A DNA stretch of 64,000 nt, taken from NCBI RefSeq assembly GCF_000412185.1, contig NZ_ASJA01000017.1, forward strand, positions 1 through 64,000. The letters are read 5' to 3'. Positions 8,030-20,043 of this stretch are shown one piece after another. The number at the start of each line of letters is the position of its first letter. The first letter of the stretch is position 1. The notes beneath the pieces are model-generated. The model had not been told where the DNA came from. It made no database searches and saw only the letters and a program-made list of their open reading frames with translations. The position numbers and the translations under genes were made by a program. The stretch is from Euryhalocaulis caribicus (GTDB lineage Bacteria > Pseudomonadota > Alphaproteobacteria > Caulobacterales > Maricaulaceae).

Positions 8030-8872
8030 ATGAGCGCCGTGCCCTATCCCGTTCTGGAGCCGATTATCCGCCGCGCGCTGGAGGAAGACCTGTCCGGCGG
8101 CGATGTGACCAGCCTGAGCTGTATCGACGCGGACGCCACGGCGCGCGCCGTGATGCGGGCGCGAGAGGCCGGCGTCGCCGCCGGTCTGGACGCCGCCCTG
8201 CTGTCTTTTCGCCTGGTGGAGCCCTCGCTGCGGGTCGAGGCGTTGAAGCGGGACGGCGACCCGCTGGAAGGCGGCGATGACGTTCTGGCCGTCAGCGGCA
8301 ATGCCCGCACCATCCTGATGGCCGAACGCACGGCGCTGAACTTCGCCACCCATTTAAGCGGCGTCGCCAGCCTGACCGCGCGCTATGTCGAGGCCGTCGC
8401 CGGAACGGGCGCTAAGATCAGCCCCACGCGCAAGACGCTTCCCGGTCTGCGGGCGCTGCAGAAGGCGGCCGTGGAGGCGGGCGGGGGATCGCCCCACCGG
8501 TTTGCGCTGGGCGATGCGGTGATGATCAAGGACAACCATATCGCGGCGTCCGGCGGCATCGCCGAGGCGATTGAACGCGCCCGCAAGGCCGGCGGCCATA
8601 TGCGCCGGATCAGCGTGGAGGTCGATACGCTGGACCAGCTGGACATTGCGCTGGACGCCGGGCCGGACGTGATCCTGCTGGACAATTTCTCAAACAAGGC
8701 GCTGGCCGAGGCCGTGACGCGCAATCAGGGCCGCGCCGTGCTGGAAGCCTCCGGCGGGGTGAATCTGAGCACCGTGCGCGGCATCGCGGAGAGGGGCGTG
8801 GACGTGATCAGCGTCGGCGCGCTGACCCATTCCGCCCCGGCGCTGGATCTGGGTCTGGATTTCGAGGCCTAG
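8030..8872 (+). CDS. nadC: Nicotinate-nucleotide pyrophosphorylase (quinolinate phosphoribosyltransferase)
   Basis: NadC converts quinolinate and PRPP to nicotinate mononucleotide with release of CO2 and PPi, completing the de novo branch. The 280-residue product contains RTALNFATHLSGVA, the ISPTRKTLPGLRALQKAAV substrate-binding stretch, VMIKDNHI and the C-terminal barrel segments VILLDNFSN and VLEASGGVNL. An AGGAG ribosome site precedes the ATG, 12 bases after nadB. A strong hairpin follows the stop, closing the operon. Confidence 0.96.
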   Translation: MSAVPYPVLEPIIRRALEEDLSGGDVTSLSCIDADATARAVMRAREAGVAAGLDAALLSFRLVEPSLRVEALKRDGDPLEGGDDVLAVSGNARTILMAERTALNFATHLSGVASLTARYVEAVAGTGAKISPTRKTLPGLRALQKAAVEAGGGSPHRFALGDAVMIKDNHIAASGGIAEAIERARKAGGHMRRISVEVDTLDQLDIALDAGPDVILLDNFSNKALAEAVTRNQGRAVLEASGGVNLSTVRGIAERGVDVISVGALTHSAPALDLGLDFEA

Positions 8873-8882
8873 CCGCAAACGA

Positions 8883-8911
8883 AAACGGCCGGGCGTGACG
8901 CCCGGCCGTTT
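8883..8911. terminator. Bidirectional terminator after nadC
   Basis: A perfect 13-base stem AAACGGCCGGGCG is separated by a TGA loop from its complement. A at the left foot and T at the right foot allow it to serve nadC and also the convergent wall-hydrolase gene. Confidence 0.85.
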
Positions 8912-8944
8912 CCATCGATAAGTCCGCGGTGCGGAACTGTCAGA

Positions 8945-9733
8945 TTACGCGTCCGTGTCCGGCAGGCGGCCAGCGGCACCCGGGAAACGGTAGAATTTGT
9001 GGCTGCCGATCACGCCGGTCTGCACCAGGCTGGGCGCCCAGTACGGGTTGATCGCGACCGTGTGATAGTGCGTCGCGCCATTGGTGGCCGGCTTCGCCAG
9101 ACCCAGCATGGCGTGCGCGGCGACCTGATTGGCGTTGCGCCATGCCACGCCGCGCGGCTTGCGCGCCACCGAACCGTCACAGGTAAAGGTGAACTGGCAG
9201 CCCGTATTGCGGTAGGAGCCCTGATAGACGACGCCGCAGATCGTGTTCGGGTAGAGCGGGTGACGCACCCGGTTCATGACCACTTCGGCGACCGCCATCT
9301 GACCCGGGCGGGTTTCGGACCGCGCCTCGAAATAGACGGCGTCGGCCAGGCATTTGCGTTCTTTCGCCTGACGCTCGGCCTGATCGAAATGCGCCTGCGC
9401 GAAGGTCTGGTAGGCGCCGATCACGTCACGGTCGCGGGCCAGAGAATCCAGCGACTGGTTGGACGTGTAGGCGCGCGCCATGCGCCAGATCTTTTCACTG
9501 CGATCACTGCTGGTGAGGCGGAACCCGTTTTCGCGCGCGGCGTTGGCGTCGATAGAGAACATGTCGACGAAGGTTTCGGCGCGCTGGTTCCATTCCGCGT
9601 TGTTTTCCTGCGTTTGCAGCCGGGATTGCGCCATCGGCAGCGCGAAGGCCATCAGGCCTAGCGCCGCGGCGGCGGACGCAAACTTAGCGGCGGCGCGCGC
9701 TTTGCGCGCACGTTTGGAAACTTCAAGCTTCAT
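8945..9733 (-). CDS. Cell wall hydrolase, SleB family
   Basis: A 262-residue exported protein has a basic N-terminus, a hydrophobic segment (about residues 17-35) serving as signal or anchor, a helical middle and a C-terminal Hydrolase_2/SleB domain (about residues 125-262). The domain starts CLADAVYFEARSE, where Glu136 is the probable catalytic residue, and continues AVAEVVMNRV and YRNTGCQFTFTCDG. The family cleaves peptidoglycan glycan strands as a lytic transglycosylase; outside spore-formers it serves in wall remodelling. Convergent with nadC across a shared terminator. The ribosome site is poor, so the start is less certain than the gene. Confidence 0.85.
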   Translation of the reverse strand: MKLEVSKRARKARAAAKFASAAAALGLMAFALPMAQSRLQTQENNAEWNQRAETFVDMFSIDANAARENGFRLTSSDRSEKIWRMARAYTSNQSLDSLARDRDVIGAYQTFAQAHFDQAERQAKERKCLADAVYFEARSETRPGQMAVAEVVMNRVRHPLYPNTICGVVYQGSYRNTGCQFTFTCDGSVARKPRGVAWRNANQVAAHAMLGLAKPATNGATHYHTVAINPYWAPSLVQTGVIGSHKFYRFPGAAGRLPDTDA

Positions 9734-10063
9734 GGTTTGGTTTTCGCATCGACGCCGCGCGCATCACGCAGCAGACAATTCTCGGCGGCCCTCTTCTATT
9801 TCTCAAAACCAGAAATAAGGTTTGGCCCCGTTCGTGAGCAGGCAGGTAGGGGCATCCTTCCGGCATGTCAAATTACGAATCAACGCAAGGATAGCGCCAA
9901 ACCTTACCCGATTCTCCAAATTTTTATTAGTTCCATAGGTTTGCGGGCCTTCAGTGCTGCACTGCAACAAACTGAAAAAAGTTCCCTTACCGCTGTTCCT
10001 GCGATGGAACCCTGGCTTCAGAGCCTGATTTTTGCGCCTGATTCTCGCGGGCGCAATAAATCG
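9734..10063. other. 330-base intergenic stretch, AT-richer
   Basis: No convincing gene is present between the wall-hydrolase start and the ppdK stop. The middle (about 9880-9980) is clearly richer in A and T than its surroundings. It probably holds the minus-strand hydrolase promoter; a loose TTGAGA...GAGAAT pair can be read there. Close to ppdK is the hairpin TTGCGCC - 11 bases - GGCGCAA (10032-10056), which has no T-run on the ppdK side and so is a doubtful terminator. Confidence 0.6.
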
Positions 10064-12742
<2,679 letters not shown>

Positions 12743-12756
12743 AAAGCTGACTTTCC

Positions 12757-14844
12757 TTAAGCTCGCGATTCAATCCGGTCGAAATCCGCCACCGCGCGAA
12801 GGGATTCGCGAATCTGCCCCAGCAGGAGCAGGCGGTTGCGGCGCAGTCCCTCGTCCTCGGCGTTCACCGTGACCGCATCGAAGAAATCGTCGATGCGCGC
12901 CCGCAGCGGGGCGATAGCCGCCATGGCGCCCTCGAAGTCTTCCGCTTCGATGGCCGCCTCGGCGGACGGTTTGGCGTGTTGCAGCGCATCATACAAGGCC
13001 TTTTCCTGCGGTTCAGGCAGGTTCGACCCGTCCGGCGCGCCCGCGCCCTCAAACCCCTTCTTCTCTTCGGCTTTGAGGATATTGGCCGCCCGCGTGTAAC
13101 CGGCCAGCAGATTCTCCCCGTCCTCGGTCGCCAGGAAGGATTGCAGCGCCTCGACACGCTTGACGATGGCGACAAGGTCGTCCTCGCCGAGCGCGAAGAC
13201 GGCGTCGATCAGGTCATGGCGGATACCTTGTTCGCGGAGCGCGACTTTCAGGCGGTCGGCGAAGAAAGCTAGAAGATCGGCTTTTGTTGGCTCTAACCAC
13301 TCATAGGGAAAGGCGTCCCCTGTATACCTGTTTCTACCTAAAAGTCCCTGTACTAATGAATTGAGGTAAAGACGACATCCGTTCTCCAGAACCAAACGGA
13401 TGACGCCCAGCGCCGCCCGCCTTAACGCATAAGGATCCTTCGACCCCGTCGGCTTTTCATCAATTGCCCAGAAACTAACCAGCGTATCCAGCTTGTCGGC
13501 CAGAGCGACGGCGACCGAGACCGGCTCTGTCGGGACTTCGTCGGAGGGGCCTTGCGGCTTGTAATGCTCCCGGATGGCGTTGGCGACGGCGTCCGGCTCG
13601 TTGAATTTCCTGGCGTAATACCAGCCCATCACGCCCTGAAGGTCGGTAAATTCGATGACCATCTGGGTGGTAAGGTCGGCCTTGGCGAGCATCGCGGCGC
13701 GTTCGGCCTGATCCGGGTCGGCGCCGACAACGGGCGCGAGTTCTTTCGCCAGCGCGGCGACACGCTCGGCCTTGTCCTTCACGCTGCCGAGCTTGCGATG
13801 GAAGACGACGTTTTCGAGGTCGTCGACGCGCTGATCCAGCGGGCGTTTGAGGTCTTCCTCCCAGAAGAAGCGGGCGTCTTCCAGGCGGGCGGTGAGGACG
13901 CGCTCATACCCCTTTATGGAGGCGCCGCCGCCATCGGAAGGGTTCAGGTCCGCCACGGCGATGAAGCGCGGGGCGAGTTGGCCCGTCTTCGGGTCGGCGA
14001 CCGCGAAATATTTCTGGTTCTTGCCCATGGTGAGGCGGATTGCTTCATCCGGCAGGTCGAGGAATTTCTCGCCGAACGTGCCCAGGATCGGGTTCGGCCA
14101 TTCGGCGAGGCCGGCGTTCTCGGCCAACAGGGCGGAATCCTCCACCCAGTCCAGCCCGGCCTCCTTGCAGATCGCCGCGACCCCTTCGGCGATGCGCGCC
14201 TCGCGGTCGGCGGCGTCCAGCAGGACATGGCCGTCCGTCTCCAGCGTCTTGCGGTAGCTGGCGAAGTCCGAAACCTCGAACGGGCCCGGCCCGTGGACGC
14301 GGTGGCCCTCGGTGACATTGCCGCTCTTCACTCCGGCAAATTCGAAAGGCACGACCGCGCCATCGAACAGGCAGAGAATGCGGCGCAGCGGGCGGACCCA
14401 GCGCTCCGACCGGCCGCCCCAGCGCATGGATTTCGGCCACGGAAAGGACCGGCAGATTTCCGGCGCGATCTCCGCGATGACGTCCGGCAGCTTGCGGCCC
14501 GGCTTTTCGATGATGGCGACGTAGAAATCGCCCTTCTTGTCCTCGCGCGTTTCGCAACTGTCCAGGCTCTCCAGCCCGGCACTGCGCAGGAAGCCCTCCA
14601 CGGCCTTGTCCGGCGCGCCGACGCGCGGGCCCTTGCGCTCCTCGCGTACGTCCGGGGTCGCCCCGGGCAGGTCGTCGATGACCAGCGTCAGGCGGCGGGG
14701 CCCGGCAAAGCTCTGCACGGCGGCGGGCTTCACGCCGGCCTTTTCCAGCGCCTCGGTCATCAGGCGCGTCAGGTCGCGCGCGGCCTGGCCCTGCATGCGC
14801 GCGGGGATTTCCTCGGAAAAGAGTTCAAGGAGAAGCTGCGGCAT
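12757..14844 (-). CDS. glyS: Glycyl-tRNA synthetase, beta subunit
   Basis: The beta subunit of the bacterial alpha2beta2 glycyl-tRNA synthetase handles tRNA recognition. The 695-residue protein opens with [25 protein letters not shown] and shows RFIAVADLN, the HD-like [20 protein letters not shown] and a C-terminal anticodon-binding region. The start overlaps the cupin stop by one base. A segment near residues 488-521 is coded by unusually AT-rich DNA (44 G/C in the 100 bases 13281-13380), although the frame stays open. It is the fourth gene of glyQ - DUF559 - cupin - glyS - ppdK. Confidence 0.96.
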   Translation of the reverse strand: MPQLLLELFSEEIPARMQGQAARDLTRLMTEALEKAGVKPAAVQSFAGPRRLTLVIDDLPGATPDVREERKGPRVGAPDKAVEGFLRSAGLESLDSCETREDKKGDFYVAIIEKPGRKLPDVIAEIAPEICRSFPWPKSMRWGGRSERWVRPLRRILCLFDGAVVPFEFAGVKSGNVTEGHRVHGPGPFEVSDFASYRKTLETDGHVLLDAADREARIAEGVAAICKEAGLDWVEDSALLAENAGLAEWPNPILGTFGEKFLDLPDEAIRLTMGKNQKYFAVADPKTGQLAPRFIAVADLNPSDGGGASIKGYERVLTARLEDARFFWEEDLKRPLDQRVDDLENVVFHRKLGSVKDKAERVAALAKELAPVVGADPDQAERAAMLAKADLTTQMVIEFTDLQGVMGWYYARKFNEPDAVANAIREHYKPQGPSDEVPTEPVSVAVALADKLDTLVSFWAIDEKPTGSKDPYALRRAALGVIRLVLENGCRLYLNSLVQGLLGRNRYTGDAFPYEWLEPTKADLLAFFADRLKVALREQGIRHDLIDAVFALGEDDLVAIVKRVEALQSFLATEDGENLLAGYTRAANILKAEEKKGFEGAGAPDGSNLPEPQEKALYDALQHAKPSAEAAIEAEDFEGAMAAIAPLRARIDDFFDAVTVNAEDEGLRRNRLLLLGQIRESLRAVADFDRIESRA

Positions 14845-15218
14845 CAGGCCAGTCTCGTCGGTTTATAGGTGCGCTCGGTGGGCGGGCCGTCGCCGGTGTT
14901 CACCACCGAGTCCCGCTCGATCAGCAGGACATGCACTTCGTCGGTCACGGTTACGGGCCGGTGCTCCACCCCGCGCGGGACGATGATGAATTCGCCCTCG
15001 CTGATAGTTTTCTCGCCGTCGCGGAATTCCATGCGCAGCACGCCCCTGGTGACGAGGAACATCTCGTCTTCCCGCGCGTGCGCATGCCAGTCGAACCCGC
15101 CGCGCAGCTTGGTCAGCTTCACGTGCTGGTCATTCACCTGCCCGGCGATCCGCGGCTGCCACGCCTCGTCGAACGTCGCGAAGCTCTTTTCCAGATTGAT
15201 GACGCGCGGGAGGGTCAT
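14844..15218 (-). CDS. Cupin-domain protein
   Basis: This 124-residue protein has a single conserved barrel with metal-type cupin motif 1, [25 protein letters not shown], and motif 2, [15 protein letters not shown]. The two histidines of HAHAREDE and the later His suggest a bound metal, but the substrate is unknown. The start at 15218 overlaps the stop of the DUF559 gene, and initiation further upstream would translate a REP-like palindrome. It is wedged between the glycyl-tRNA synthetase subunit genes, an order seen in other alphaproteobacteria, and is probably co-translated with glyS. Confidence 0.85.
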   Translation of the reverse strand: MTLPRVINLEKSFATFDEAWQPRIAGQVNDQHVKLTKLRGGFDWHAHAREDEMFLVTRGVLRMEFRDGEKTISEGEFIIVPRGVEHRPVTVTDEVHVLLIERDSVVNTGDGPPTERTYKPTRLA

Positions 15219-15661
15219 GAAATGGCTCCCCCTTCGCTTCCCCTCTCCCCTCGTGGGAGAGGGGTCAGGGGTGAGGGGGCGTCTCCGCCAATCGCGCACC
15301 TGACTTGTTCAAGCACCCGGTCCGTCTCATCCCAGACTTCCGAATTGTCGAAGCGCAGGACAGTAAAGCCTTCCGCCTTCAGCCAGTCGTCCTTCTTACG
15401 ATCGAAGGCGCGAGCCTCATCGCTTTCATGATGCGGCCCATCCAGTTCGATGGCCAGCTTGGCTCCATGATGGACGAAATCGACGGCGTACGGACCAATC
15501 GGCGCTTGCCGGCGAAACTTGCCTTCGACGCCCTGCATGGCGCGTAGCTCATTCCAGAATTTCTTTTCCGTCGCGGGCATGTCCGCGCGCAGCCGTTTGG
15601 CGCGGGCATTAGTCAGGCCGAATGAAGTCTGGCGATTTTCCTGCGATCTGGGCGTGCTCAT
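15215..15661 (-). CDS. DUF559 endonuclease-like protein
   Basis: This is a 148-residue member of the DUF559/Vsr-like superfamily. The core reads [22 protein letters not shown], then [29 protein letters not shown] and [12 protein letters not shown], with candidate restriction-fold residues Glu, Asp and Lys. Nuclease activity has not been demonstrated for most members. The last 24 residues ([17 protein letters not shown]...) are translated from a REP-like palindrome, and a second palindrome lies immediately upstream in the end of glyQ. The ATG at 15661 overlaps the glyQ stop codon region. Sitting between glyQ and glyS, it looks like a small cassette lodged in a housekeeping operon. Confidence 0.82.
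   Translation of the reverse strand: MSTPRSQENRQTSFGLTNARAKRLRADMPATEKKFWNELRAMQGVEGKFRRQAPIGPYAVDFVHHGAKLAIELDGPHHESDEARAFDRKKDDWLKAEGFTVLRFDNSEVWDETDRVLEQVRCAIGGDAPSPLTPLPRGERGSEGGAIS
15240..15264. repeat. REP-like palindrome B
   Basis: CCCCTCTCCC - ctcgt - GGGAGAGGGG is a perfect 10-base stem inside the 3' end of the DUF559 gene; together with flanking GTCAGGGGTGAGG it is translated as the proline/glycine-rich tail. It is the same family style as the palindrome at 15685-15707. Confidence 0.75.
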
Positions 15662-16575
15662 GCGTGCGCCCCCTTCCCCTCGGTCCCCTTCCCACGAGGG
15701 GAAGGGGAAGCCAATTTTACCCACCCTTCCGCGCAGCCTTTGGCGAGGTCGCGGACGCGTGCGATATAGGTGGGGCGTTCGGTGGCGGAGACGACGCCGC
15801 GGGCGTCCAGCAAATTGAAGAAGTGGGAGGCCTTGAGGGCGTAGTCGAAGGCCGGCAGCGGCAGGTTCTTTTCCAGAAGCAGGGCCGATTGCGCCTCCGC
15901 GTCCTCGAAATGCCGCTTCAGGGCCTCGACATTGGCGTGCTCGAAATTGAATTCGGAGAACTGGCGCTCTTGGGGCAGGAAGATGTCGCCATAGGTGACG
16001 CCGTCATCGTTGTAGCGCAGGTCATAGACGTTATCGACGCCCTGCACGTACATCGCCAGACGCTCCAGCCCGTAGGTCAACTCGCCGGAGACCAGGTCCA
16101 CGTCCAGCCCGCCGACCTGCTGGAAATAGGTGTACTGGCTGACTTCCATGCCGTCGCACCAGACTTCCCAGCCAAGGCCCCAGGCCCCGACAGTCGGGTT
16201 TTCCCAGTCATCCTCGACGAAGCGCACGTCATGCAGGGCGCGGTCGATGCCGATGGCGTCGAGACTGCCGAGATACAGCTCCTGCAGGTTTTCCGGGTTG
16301 GGCTTCAGGATGACCTGGAACTGGTAGTATTTCTGCAACCGGTTCGGGTTCTCGCCATAGCGGCCGTCCGCCGGGCGGCGCGAGGGCTGCACATAGGCGG
16401 CCTTCCACGGTTTCGGCCCGAGGCTCATCAGCGTGGTCGCCGGGTGCAGCGTGCCGGCGCCGACCTCCACGTCGTAGGGCTGGAGAATGGCGCAGCCGCG
16501 CTCCGACCAGTAGGTCTGGAGACGGAAGATCAGGTCCTGGAACGAAGGCGCGTTACCGCCGTTGCGCTGGCTCAT
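15658..16575 (-). CDS. glyQ: Glycyl-tRNA synthetase, alpha subunit
   Basis: The alpha subunit carries the class II catalytic core that activates glycine. The 305-residue product begins with [35 protein letters not shown] and shows the motif-2 like [33 protein letters not shown], both nearly invariant. The C-terminal dozen or so residues ([16 protein letters not shown]) come from a REP-like palindrome and lengthen the protein beyond the usual end near [12 protein letters not shown]. It is the first gene of the five-gene unit. Confidence 0.96.
   Translation of the reverse strand: MSQRNGGNAPSFQDLIFRLQTYWSERGCAILQPYDVEVGAGTLHPATTLMSLGPKPWKAAYVQPSRRPADGRYGENPNRLQKYYQFQVILKPNPENLQELYLGSLDAIGIDRALHDVRFVEDDWENPTVGAWGLGWEVWCDGMEVSQYTYFQQVGGLDVDLVSGELTYGLERLAMYVQGVDNVYDLRYNDDGVTYGDIFLPQERQFSEFNFEHANVEALKRHFEDAEAQSALLLEKNLPLPAFDYALKASHFFNLLDARGVVSATERPTYIARVRDLAKGCAEGWVKLASPSPRGKGTEGKGAHA
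15685..15707. repeat. REP-like palindrome C
   Basis: CCCCTTCCC - acgag - GGGAAGGGG is a perfect 9-base stem at the 3' end of glyQ; a further partial CCCTTCCCC copy lies at about 15671-15679. With palindrome B it brackets the DUF559 gene. Confidence 0.72.
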
Positions 16576-16664
16576 TTAGGGGCCGGATATCTCGCTGGGG
16601 ACGTTCTTTGAAAAGTCGCGCGCACCCTACCCGGATGCGCCGGTGAATCAAGAAAGCGGCGCTT

Positions 16665-17033
16665 CTAGAGGAAGGCGATGACCGCGCCGCCAATGACAAC
16701 GCCCAGCACGCCCTCGCCCATCACGGCCAGCGGATACCAGTTGGGCTGGCCCGGCTGCGGACCGGAAAACATCATCGTGGCGCTGATCGAGCCCACCGCG
16801 CCCGCCAGAATGAGGGCATGAACCATGGGGAAAGACGGGGCGATCAGGGCGCATACAACGCCGCCCAGAAACGCCGCCACGGCGCCAAAGCCAAGATTGG
16901 CGTTGATATAGGCCGGGGTCGGGTGCGGGCCGGTCAGCATCAGGCGGGAGGTGAGGAAATGCCCGCCCATGACCAGCGCGGCCATGACGATATACCCGAT
17001 CAGGATGGACAGGATGCTCAAGCCGATGGCCAT
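16665..17033 (-). CDS. Small integral membrane protein, four helices
   Basis: A 122-residue hydrophobic protein has predicted membrane segments at about residues 4-24, 45-65, 70-90 and 100-122, joined by short loops such as LMLTGPHPTPAYINANL and SGPQPGQPNWYPL. No family is recognisable to me. The ATG follows GAGGGACGA, a good ribosome site. It follows mtnP by 36 bases in the same direction and is likely the last gene of the bc1-mtnP unit; whether it has anything to do with respiration is unknown. Confidence 0.75.
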   Translation of the reverse strand: MAIGLSILSILIGYIVMAALVMGGHFLTSRLMLTGPHPTPAYINANLGFGAVAAFLGGVVCALIAPSFPMVHALILAGAVGSISATMMFSGPQPGQPNWYPLAVMGEGVLGVVIGGAVIAFL

Positions 17034-17069
17034 TCGTCCCTCGCGCGAATCGATGAAGATTTTGTGAGA

Positions 17070-17939
17070 TTAACCCAAAACGCGGCCCGCCACCGCGTCC
17101 AGCTTCGCGACCAGCGCGGGATCGCGCGCTTCGGCCGCGGTGAGGATGGCGAAGTCCAGCGCGCGCTCGATGCCCTGCGGGCTGGCCTCGCGGGTTTCGG
17201 GCAGCGATTCCGCCAAGTGGCGGATCGTGGATTTCGCCTTGTCGGCATTGGCTTTCAGGATCGCCAGGATCTCGCTGACGTCCAGATCGTCGCCGTCCCG
17301 CCAGCAATCATAGTCGGTGACCATGCAGAGCGAGGCGTAAGGAAGCTCCGCCTCCCGCGCCAGCTTGGCCTCGGGCATATTGGTCATGCCCACGACCGAG
17401 CAGCCCCAGCTCTTGTGCAGGCGGGATTCCGCGCGGGTGGAGAATTGCGGGCCTTCCATGGCCAGATACGTCCCGCCCTCGGTCACGTCCGCGCCCGCCT
17501 TTCGCGCAGCTGCGGCGGCGAAACCCGAAAGCCGCGCGCAGACCGGGTCGCTGACCGAGACATGGCCGACGCAGCCCGGCCCGAAGAAGCTCTTTTCGCG
17601 GTTGATGGTGCGGTCAACGAACTGATCGACCAGCAGGAAGGCCCCGGGCGGAAGCTCCTCTTTCAGGGAGCCGCACGCGGAAATCGACAGGATGTCGGTG
17701 ACGCCGGCGCGCTTCAGCGCGTCGATATTGGCGCGGTAATTGACGCCCGACGGCGGCAGGGGATGTCCTCGCCCGTGACGCGGCAGGAAGACCAGCGAAA
17801 CGCCGCCAATCTCCCCCCGTATAAGCGCGTCGGAGGGATCGCCCCACGGGGTCTCGATCCGCTCCTCGCGGACATTCTCCAGCCCGTCGATCTCATAGAG
17901 ACCGGAGCCGCCGATAACGCCGAGGGTCCAGGCGGACAT
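17070..17939 (-). CDS. mtnP: S-methyl-5'-thioadenosine phosphorylase
   Basis: MTA phosphorylase splits methylthioadenosine to adenine and methylthioribose-1-phosphate in methionine salvage. The 289-residue product shows GVIGGSGLYEIDGL at the N-terminus, the phosphate-binding FLPRHGRGHPLPPSGVNYRANI, and YLAMEGPQFSTRAESRLHKSWG with VVGMTNMPEAKLAREAELPYA, the purine/nucleoside pocket. It starts 16 bases after the cytochrome c1 stop and is probably read through from the bc1 genes. Confidence 0.95.
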   Translation of the reverse strand: MSAWTLGVIGGSGLYEIDGLENVREERIETPWGDPSDALIRGEIGGVSLVFLPRHGRGHPLPPSGVNYRANIDALKRAGVTDILSISACGSLKEELPPGAFLLVDQFVDRTINREKSFFGPGCVGHVSVSDPVCARLSGFAAAAARKAGADVTEGGTYLAMEGPQFSTRAESRLHKSWGCSVVGMTNMPEAKLAREAELPYASLCMVTDYDCWRDGDDLDVSEILAILKANADKAKSTIRHLAESLPETREASPQGIERALDFAILTAAEARDPALVAKLDAVAGRVLG

Positions 17940-17955
17940 CGCCGCGCCCTGTTCC

Positions 17956-18759
17956 CTAGTGCTCGACGTCGCGCCAGACTTCCTTGTAGGCGAGGAAGGT
18001 GAGGCCGGACAGGATGATCAGGAAAATGATCACGCCAAAACCCATGCGCTTGCGCGTTTCCATGTGCGGCTCGGACGCCCAGGCCAGGAAGGTGGTGACG
18101 TCTTCCGCCATCTGCTCCGGCGTGGCTTCCGTGCCGTCCTCATAGGTGACGCGGCCCTCGGTCAGCTGCGGCGGCATGGCGATCCAGTGGCCGGCGAAAT
18201 ATTCGTTGTAATAGAGGCCCGCGCGCGGGGGCTCCTCGCCTTCCGGGGCGTCCTTGTACCCGGTCAGCAGGGCGTCGAGATAGTCGGCCCCGCCGCCGCG
18301 CGCCTTGACGATCACTGACAGGTCGGGCGGATGCGCGCCGCCATTGGCCGCGCGCGCCGCGTTGTCGTTCGGGTACGGCGCGGGGAAACGGTCCGATGTC
18401 TGGCCCGGACGCATGAACATGTCGCCCAGATCATCCGGCCCGTCCTCGATCTGGAACTCGGCGGACAGCGCCTTGATCACCGGATTGTCGTTCGGGTTCG
18501 GGTAGTCCTCGTCATGGAAGGGGCCGCCCTCCTGGCCCAGCATGCGGAAATACATGTAGTCCATGCTGTGGCAGGCGGCGCAGACCTCGCGATAGACCTG
18601 ATAGCCGCGCTGCAGCGAGGCGCGGTCGAACACGCCGAACGGACCTTCAAACGACCAGTCCTGGTTCGGGGCGTGCACCTCTTCCTCCGCGGCGATGGCC
18701 GTGGTGGAGGTCAGAAGCGCAACAGCGATGAGAAATACGCGCATCATGTCAGACTTCAT
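17956..18759 (-). CDS. petC: Cytochrome c1 of the bc1 complex
   Basis: Cytochrome c1 passes electrons from the Rieske centre to soluble cytochrome c on the periplasmic face. From the ATG at 18759 the protein has 267 residues, a signal peptide (about 1-24), the heme c motif CAACH at residues 60-64, the MFMRPGQTSDRFPAPYPN region expected near the axial methionine, and a C-terminal anchor (about 240-258, GFGVIIFLIILSGLTFLAY). The longer upstream reading (to 18840) overlaps cytochrome b, so the start behind GAGAGAG is preferred. Seven bases separate it from the cytochrome b stop. Confidence 0.95.
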   Translation of the reverse strand: MKSDMMRVFLIAVALLTSTTAIAAEEEVHAPNQDWSFEGPFGVFDRASLQRGYQVYREVCAACHSMDYMYFRMLGQEGGPFHDEDYPNPNDNPVIKALSAEFQIEDGPDDLGDMFMRPGQTSDRFPAPYPNDNAARAANGGAHPPDLSVIVKARGGGADYLDALLTGYKDAPEGEEPPRAGLYYNEYFAGHWIAMPPQLTEGRVTYEDGTEATPEQMAEDVTTFLAWASEPHMETRKRMGFGVIIFLIILSGLTFLAYKEVWRDVEH

Positions 18760-18766
18760 CTCTCTC

Positions 18767-20035
18767 TTACTCGGCCGGCGCAGGCGTTGCGGCGGTATCT
18801 GAACGCGGTTTCCCGCGGTCCCCGTGGATCGAATCGGCAATGGAGGCGGGACGCGGCTTGGGCGTCTCGATCAGGCCGACGATGGGCAGGATCAGCAGGA
18901 AGTAGGCGAAGTAGTACACGGTCGCCAGACGCGAGGCGTGGAGCACCCAGCCTTCCGGATTCTGGCCGCCGCAATAACCCAGCAGCAGGCAAGCGCCGAC
19001 GAAGATCAGGAAGAACCAGCGCATCACCGGACGGTAGCGCATGGAGCGCACCCGGGAGGTGTCCAGCCAAGGCAGGATGAACAGCACACCGATGGAGGCG
19101 AACATCGCCAGCACGCCCATCAGCTTGTCCGGGATGGCGCGCAGGATCGCGTAGAAGGGCAGGAAATACCATTCCGGCACGATGTGCGACGGCGTCACCA
19201 GCGGATCGGCCGGGATATAGTTGTCCGCATGGCCCAGAATGTCGGGCATGTAGAAGACGAACACCGCGAACAGGATGAAGAACAGCAGCAGGGCGAACCC
19301 GTCTTTCACCGTGTAGTACGGGTGGAACGGCACCGTGTCCTTGCCGGACTTCACGCTGACCCCGGTCGGGTTGTTGTTGCCCGGCACGTGCAGCGCCCAG
19401 ACATGCAGCGCCACGACGCCGGCGATGGCGAAGGGCAGCAGATAGTGCAGCGAGAAGAAGCGGTTCAGCGTCGGATTATCGACGGAGAAGCCGCCCCACA
19501 GCCACGTCGTGATCGTCTCACCGATGATCGGCAGCGCGCCGAACAGATTGGTGATCACCACCGCGCCCCAGTAGGACATCTGGCCCCACGGCAGCACATA
19601 GCCCATGAAGGCGGTCGCCATCATCAGCAGGAAGATGACCACGCCGAGGATCCACAGGATCTCCCGCGGCGCCTTGTAGGAGCCGTAATACAGGCCCCGG
19701 AACATGTGCAAATAGACCGCCAGGAAGAACATCGAGGCGCCATTGGCGTGGATATACTGGATCATCCAGCCCCACGGCACGTCGCGCCGGATGCGCTGCA
19801 CGCTCTCAAACGCGTAATCGACGTGCGCCACATAGTGCATGGCCAGCACGATGCCGGTGACGATCTGCACCACCAGGATCAGCGAGAGAATGCCGCCGAA
19901 CGTGTACCAGTAGTTCAGGTTCTTCGGCGTCGGGAAATTGATCATCGTGTCTTGGCTGAAGCGCACGATGGGCAGGCGCGAATCCAGCCATTTTTCGATG
20001 CCGGTCTTGGGTTCGTAGGTCGAAGGGCCGCTCAT
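18767..20035 (-). CDS. petB: Cytochrome b of the bc1 complex
   Basis: This 422-residue, eight-helix protein is the quinol-oxidising core of complex III and binds two b hemes. Hallmarks include [71 protein letters not shown] and the Qo-site motif [19 protein letters not shown]. Heme histidines occur as two pairs, in the second and fourth helices. It is not fused to cytochrome c1. Order Rieske - cytochrome b - cytochrome c1 with 8- and 7-base gaps is the standard operon. Confidence 0.97.
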   Translation of the reverse strand: MSGPSTYEPKTGIEKWLDSRLPIVRFSQDTMINFPTPKNLNYWYTFGGILSLILVVQIVTGIVLAMHYVAHVDYAFESVQRIRRDVPWGWMIQYIHANGASMFFLAVYLHMFRGLYYGSYKAPREILWILGVVIFLLMMATAFMGYVLPWGQMSYWGAVVITNLFGALPIIGETITTWLWGGFSVDNPTLNRFFSLHYLLPFAIAGVVALHVWALHVPGNNNPTGVSVKSGKDTVPFHPYYTVKDGFALLLFFILFAVFVFYMPDILGHADNYIPADPLVTPSHIVPEWYFLPFYAILRAIPDKLMGVLAMFASIGVLFILPWLDTSRVRSMRYRPVMRWFFLIFVGACLLLGYCGGQNPEGWVLHASRLATVYYFAYFLLILPIVGLIETPKPRPASIADSIHGDRGKPRSDTAATPAPAE

Positions 20036-20043
20036 GAGTCAGA

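Noticed and set aside
10032-10056. Hairpin after ppdK as a terminator
   Set aside because: The 7-base stem is perfect, but the minus-strand transcript would have A, not T, after it, so a rho-independent terminator is not supported.
13552-14868. Plus-strand frame of 438 codons opposite glyS
   Set aside because: Antisense shadow of a conserved tRNA synthetase subunit.
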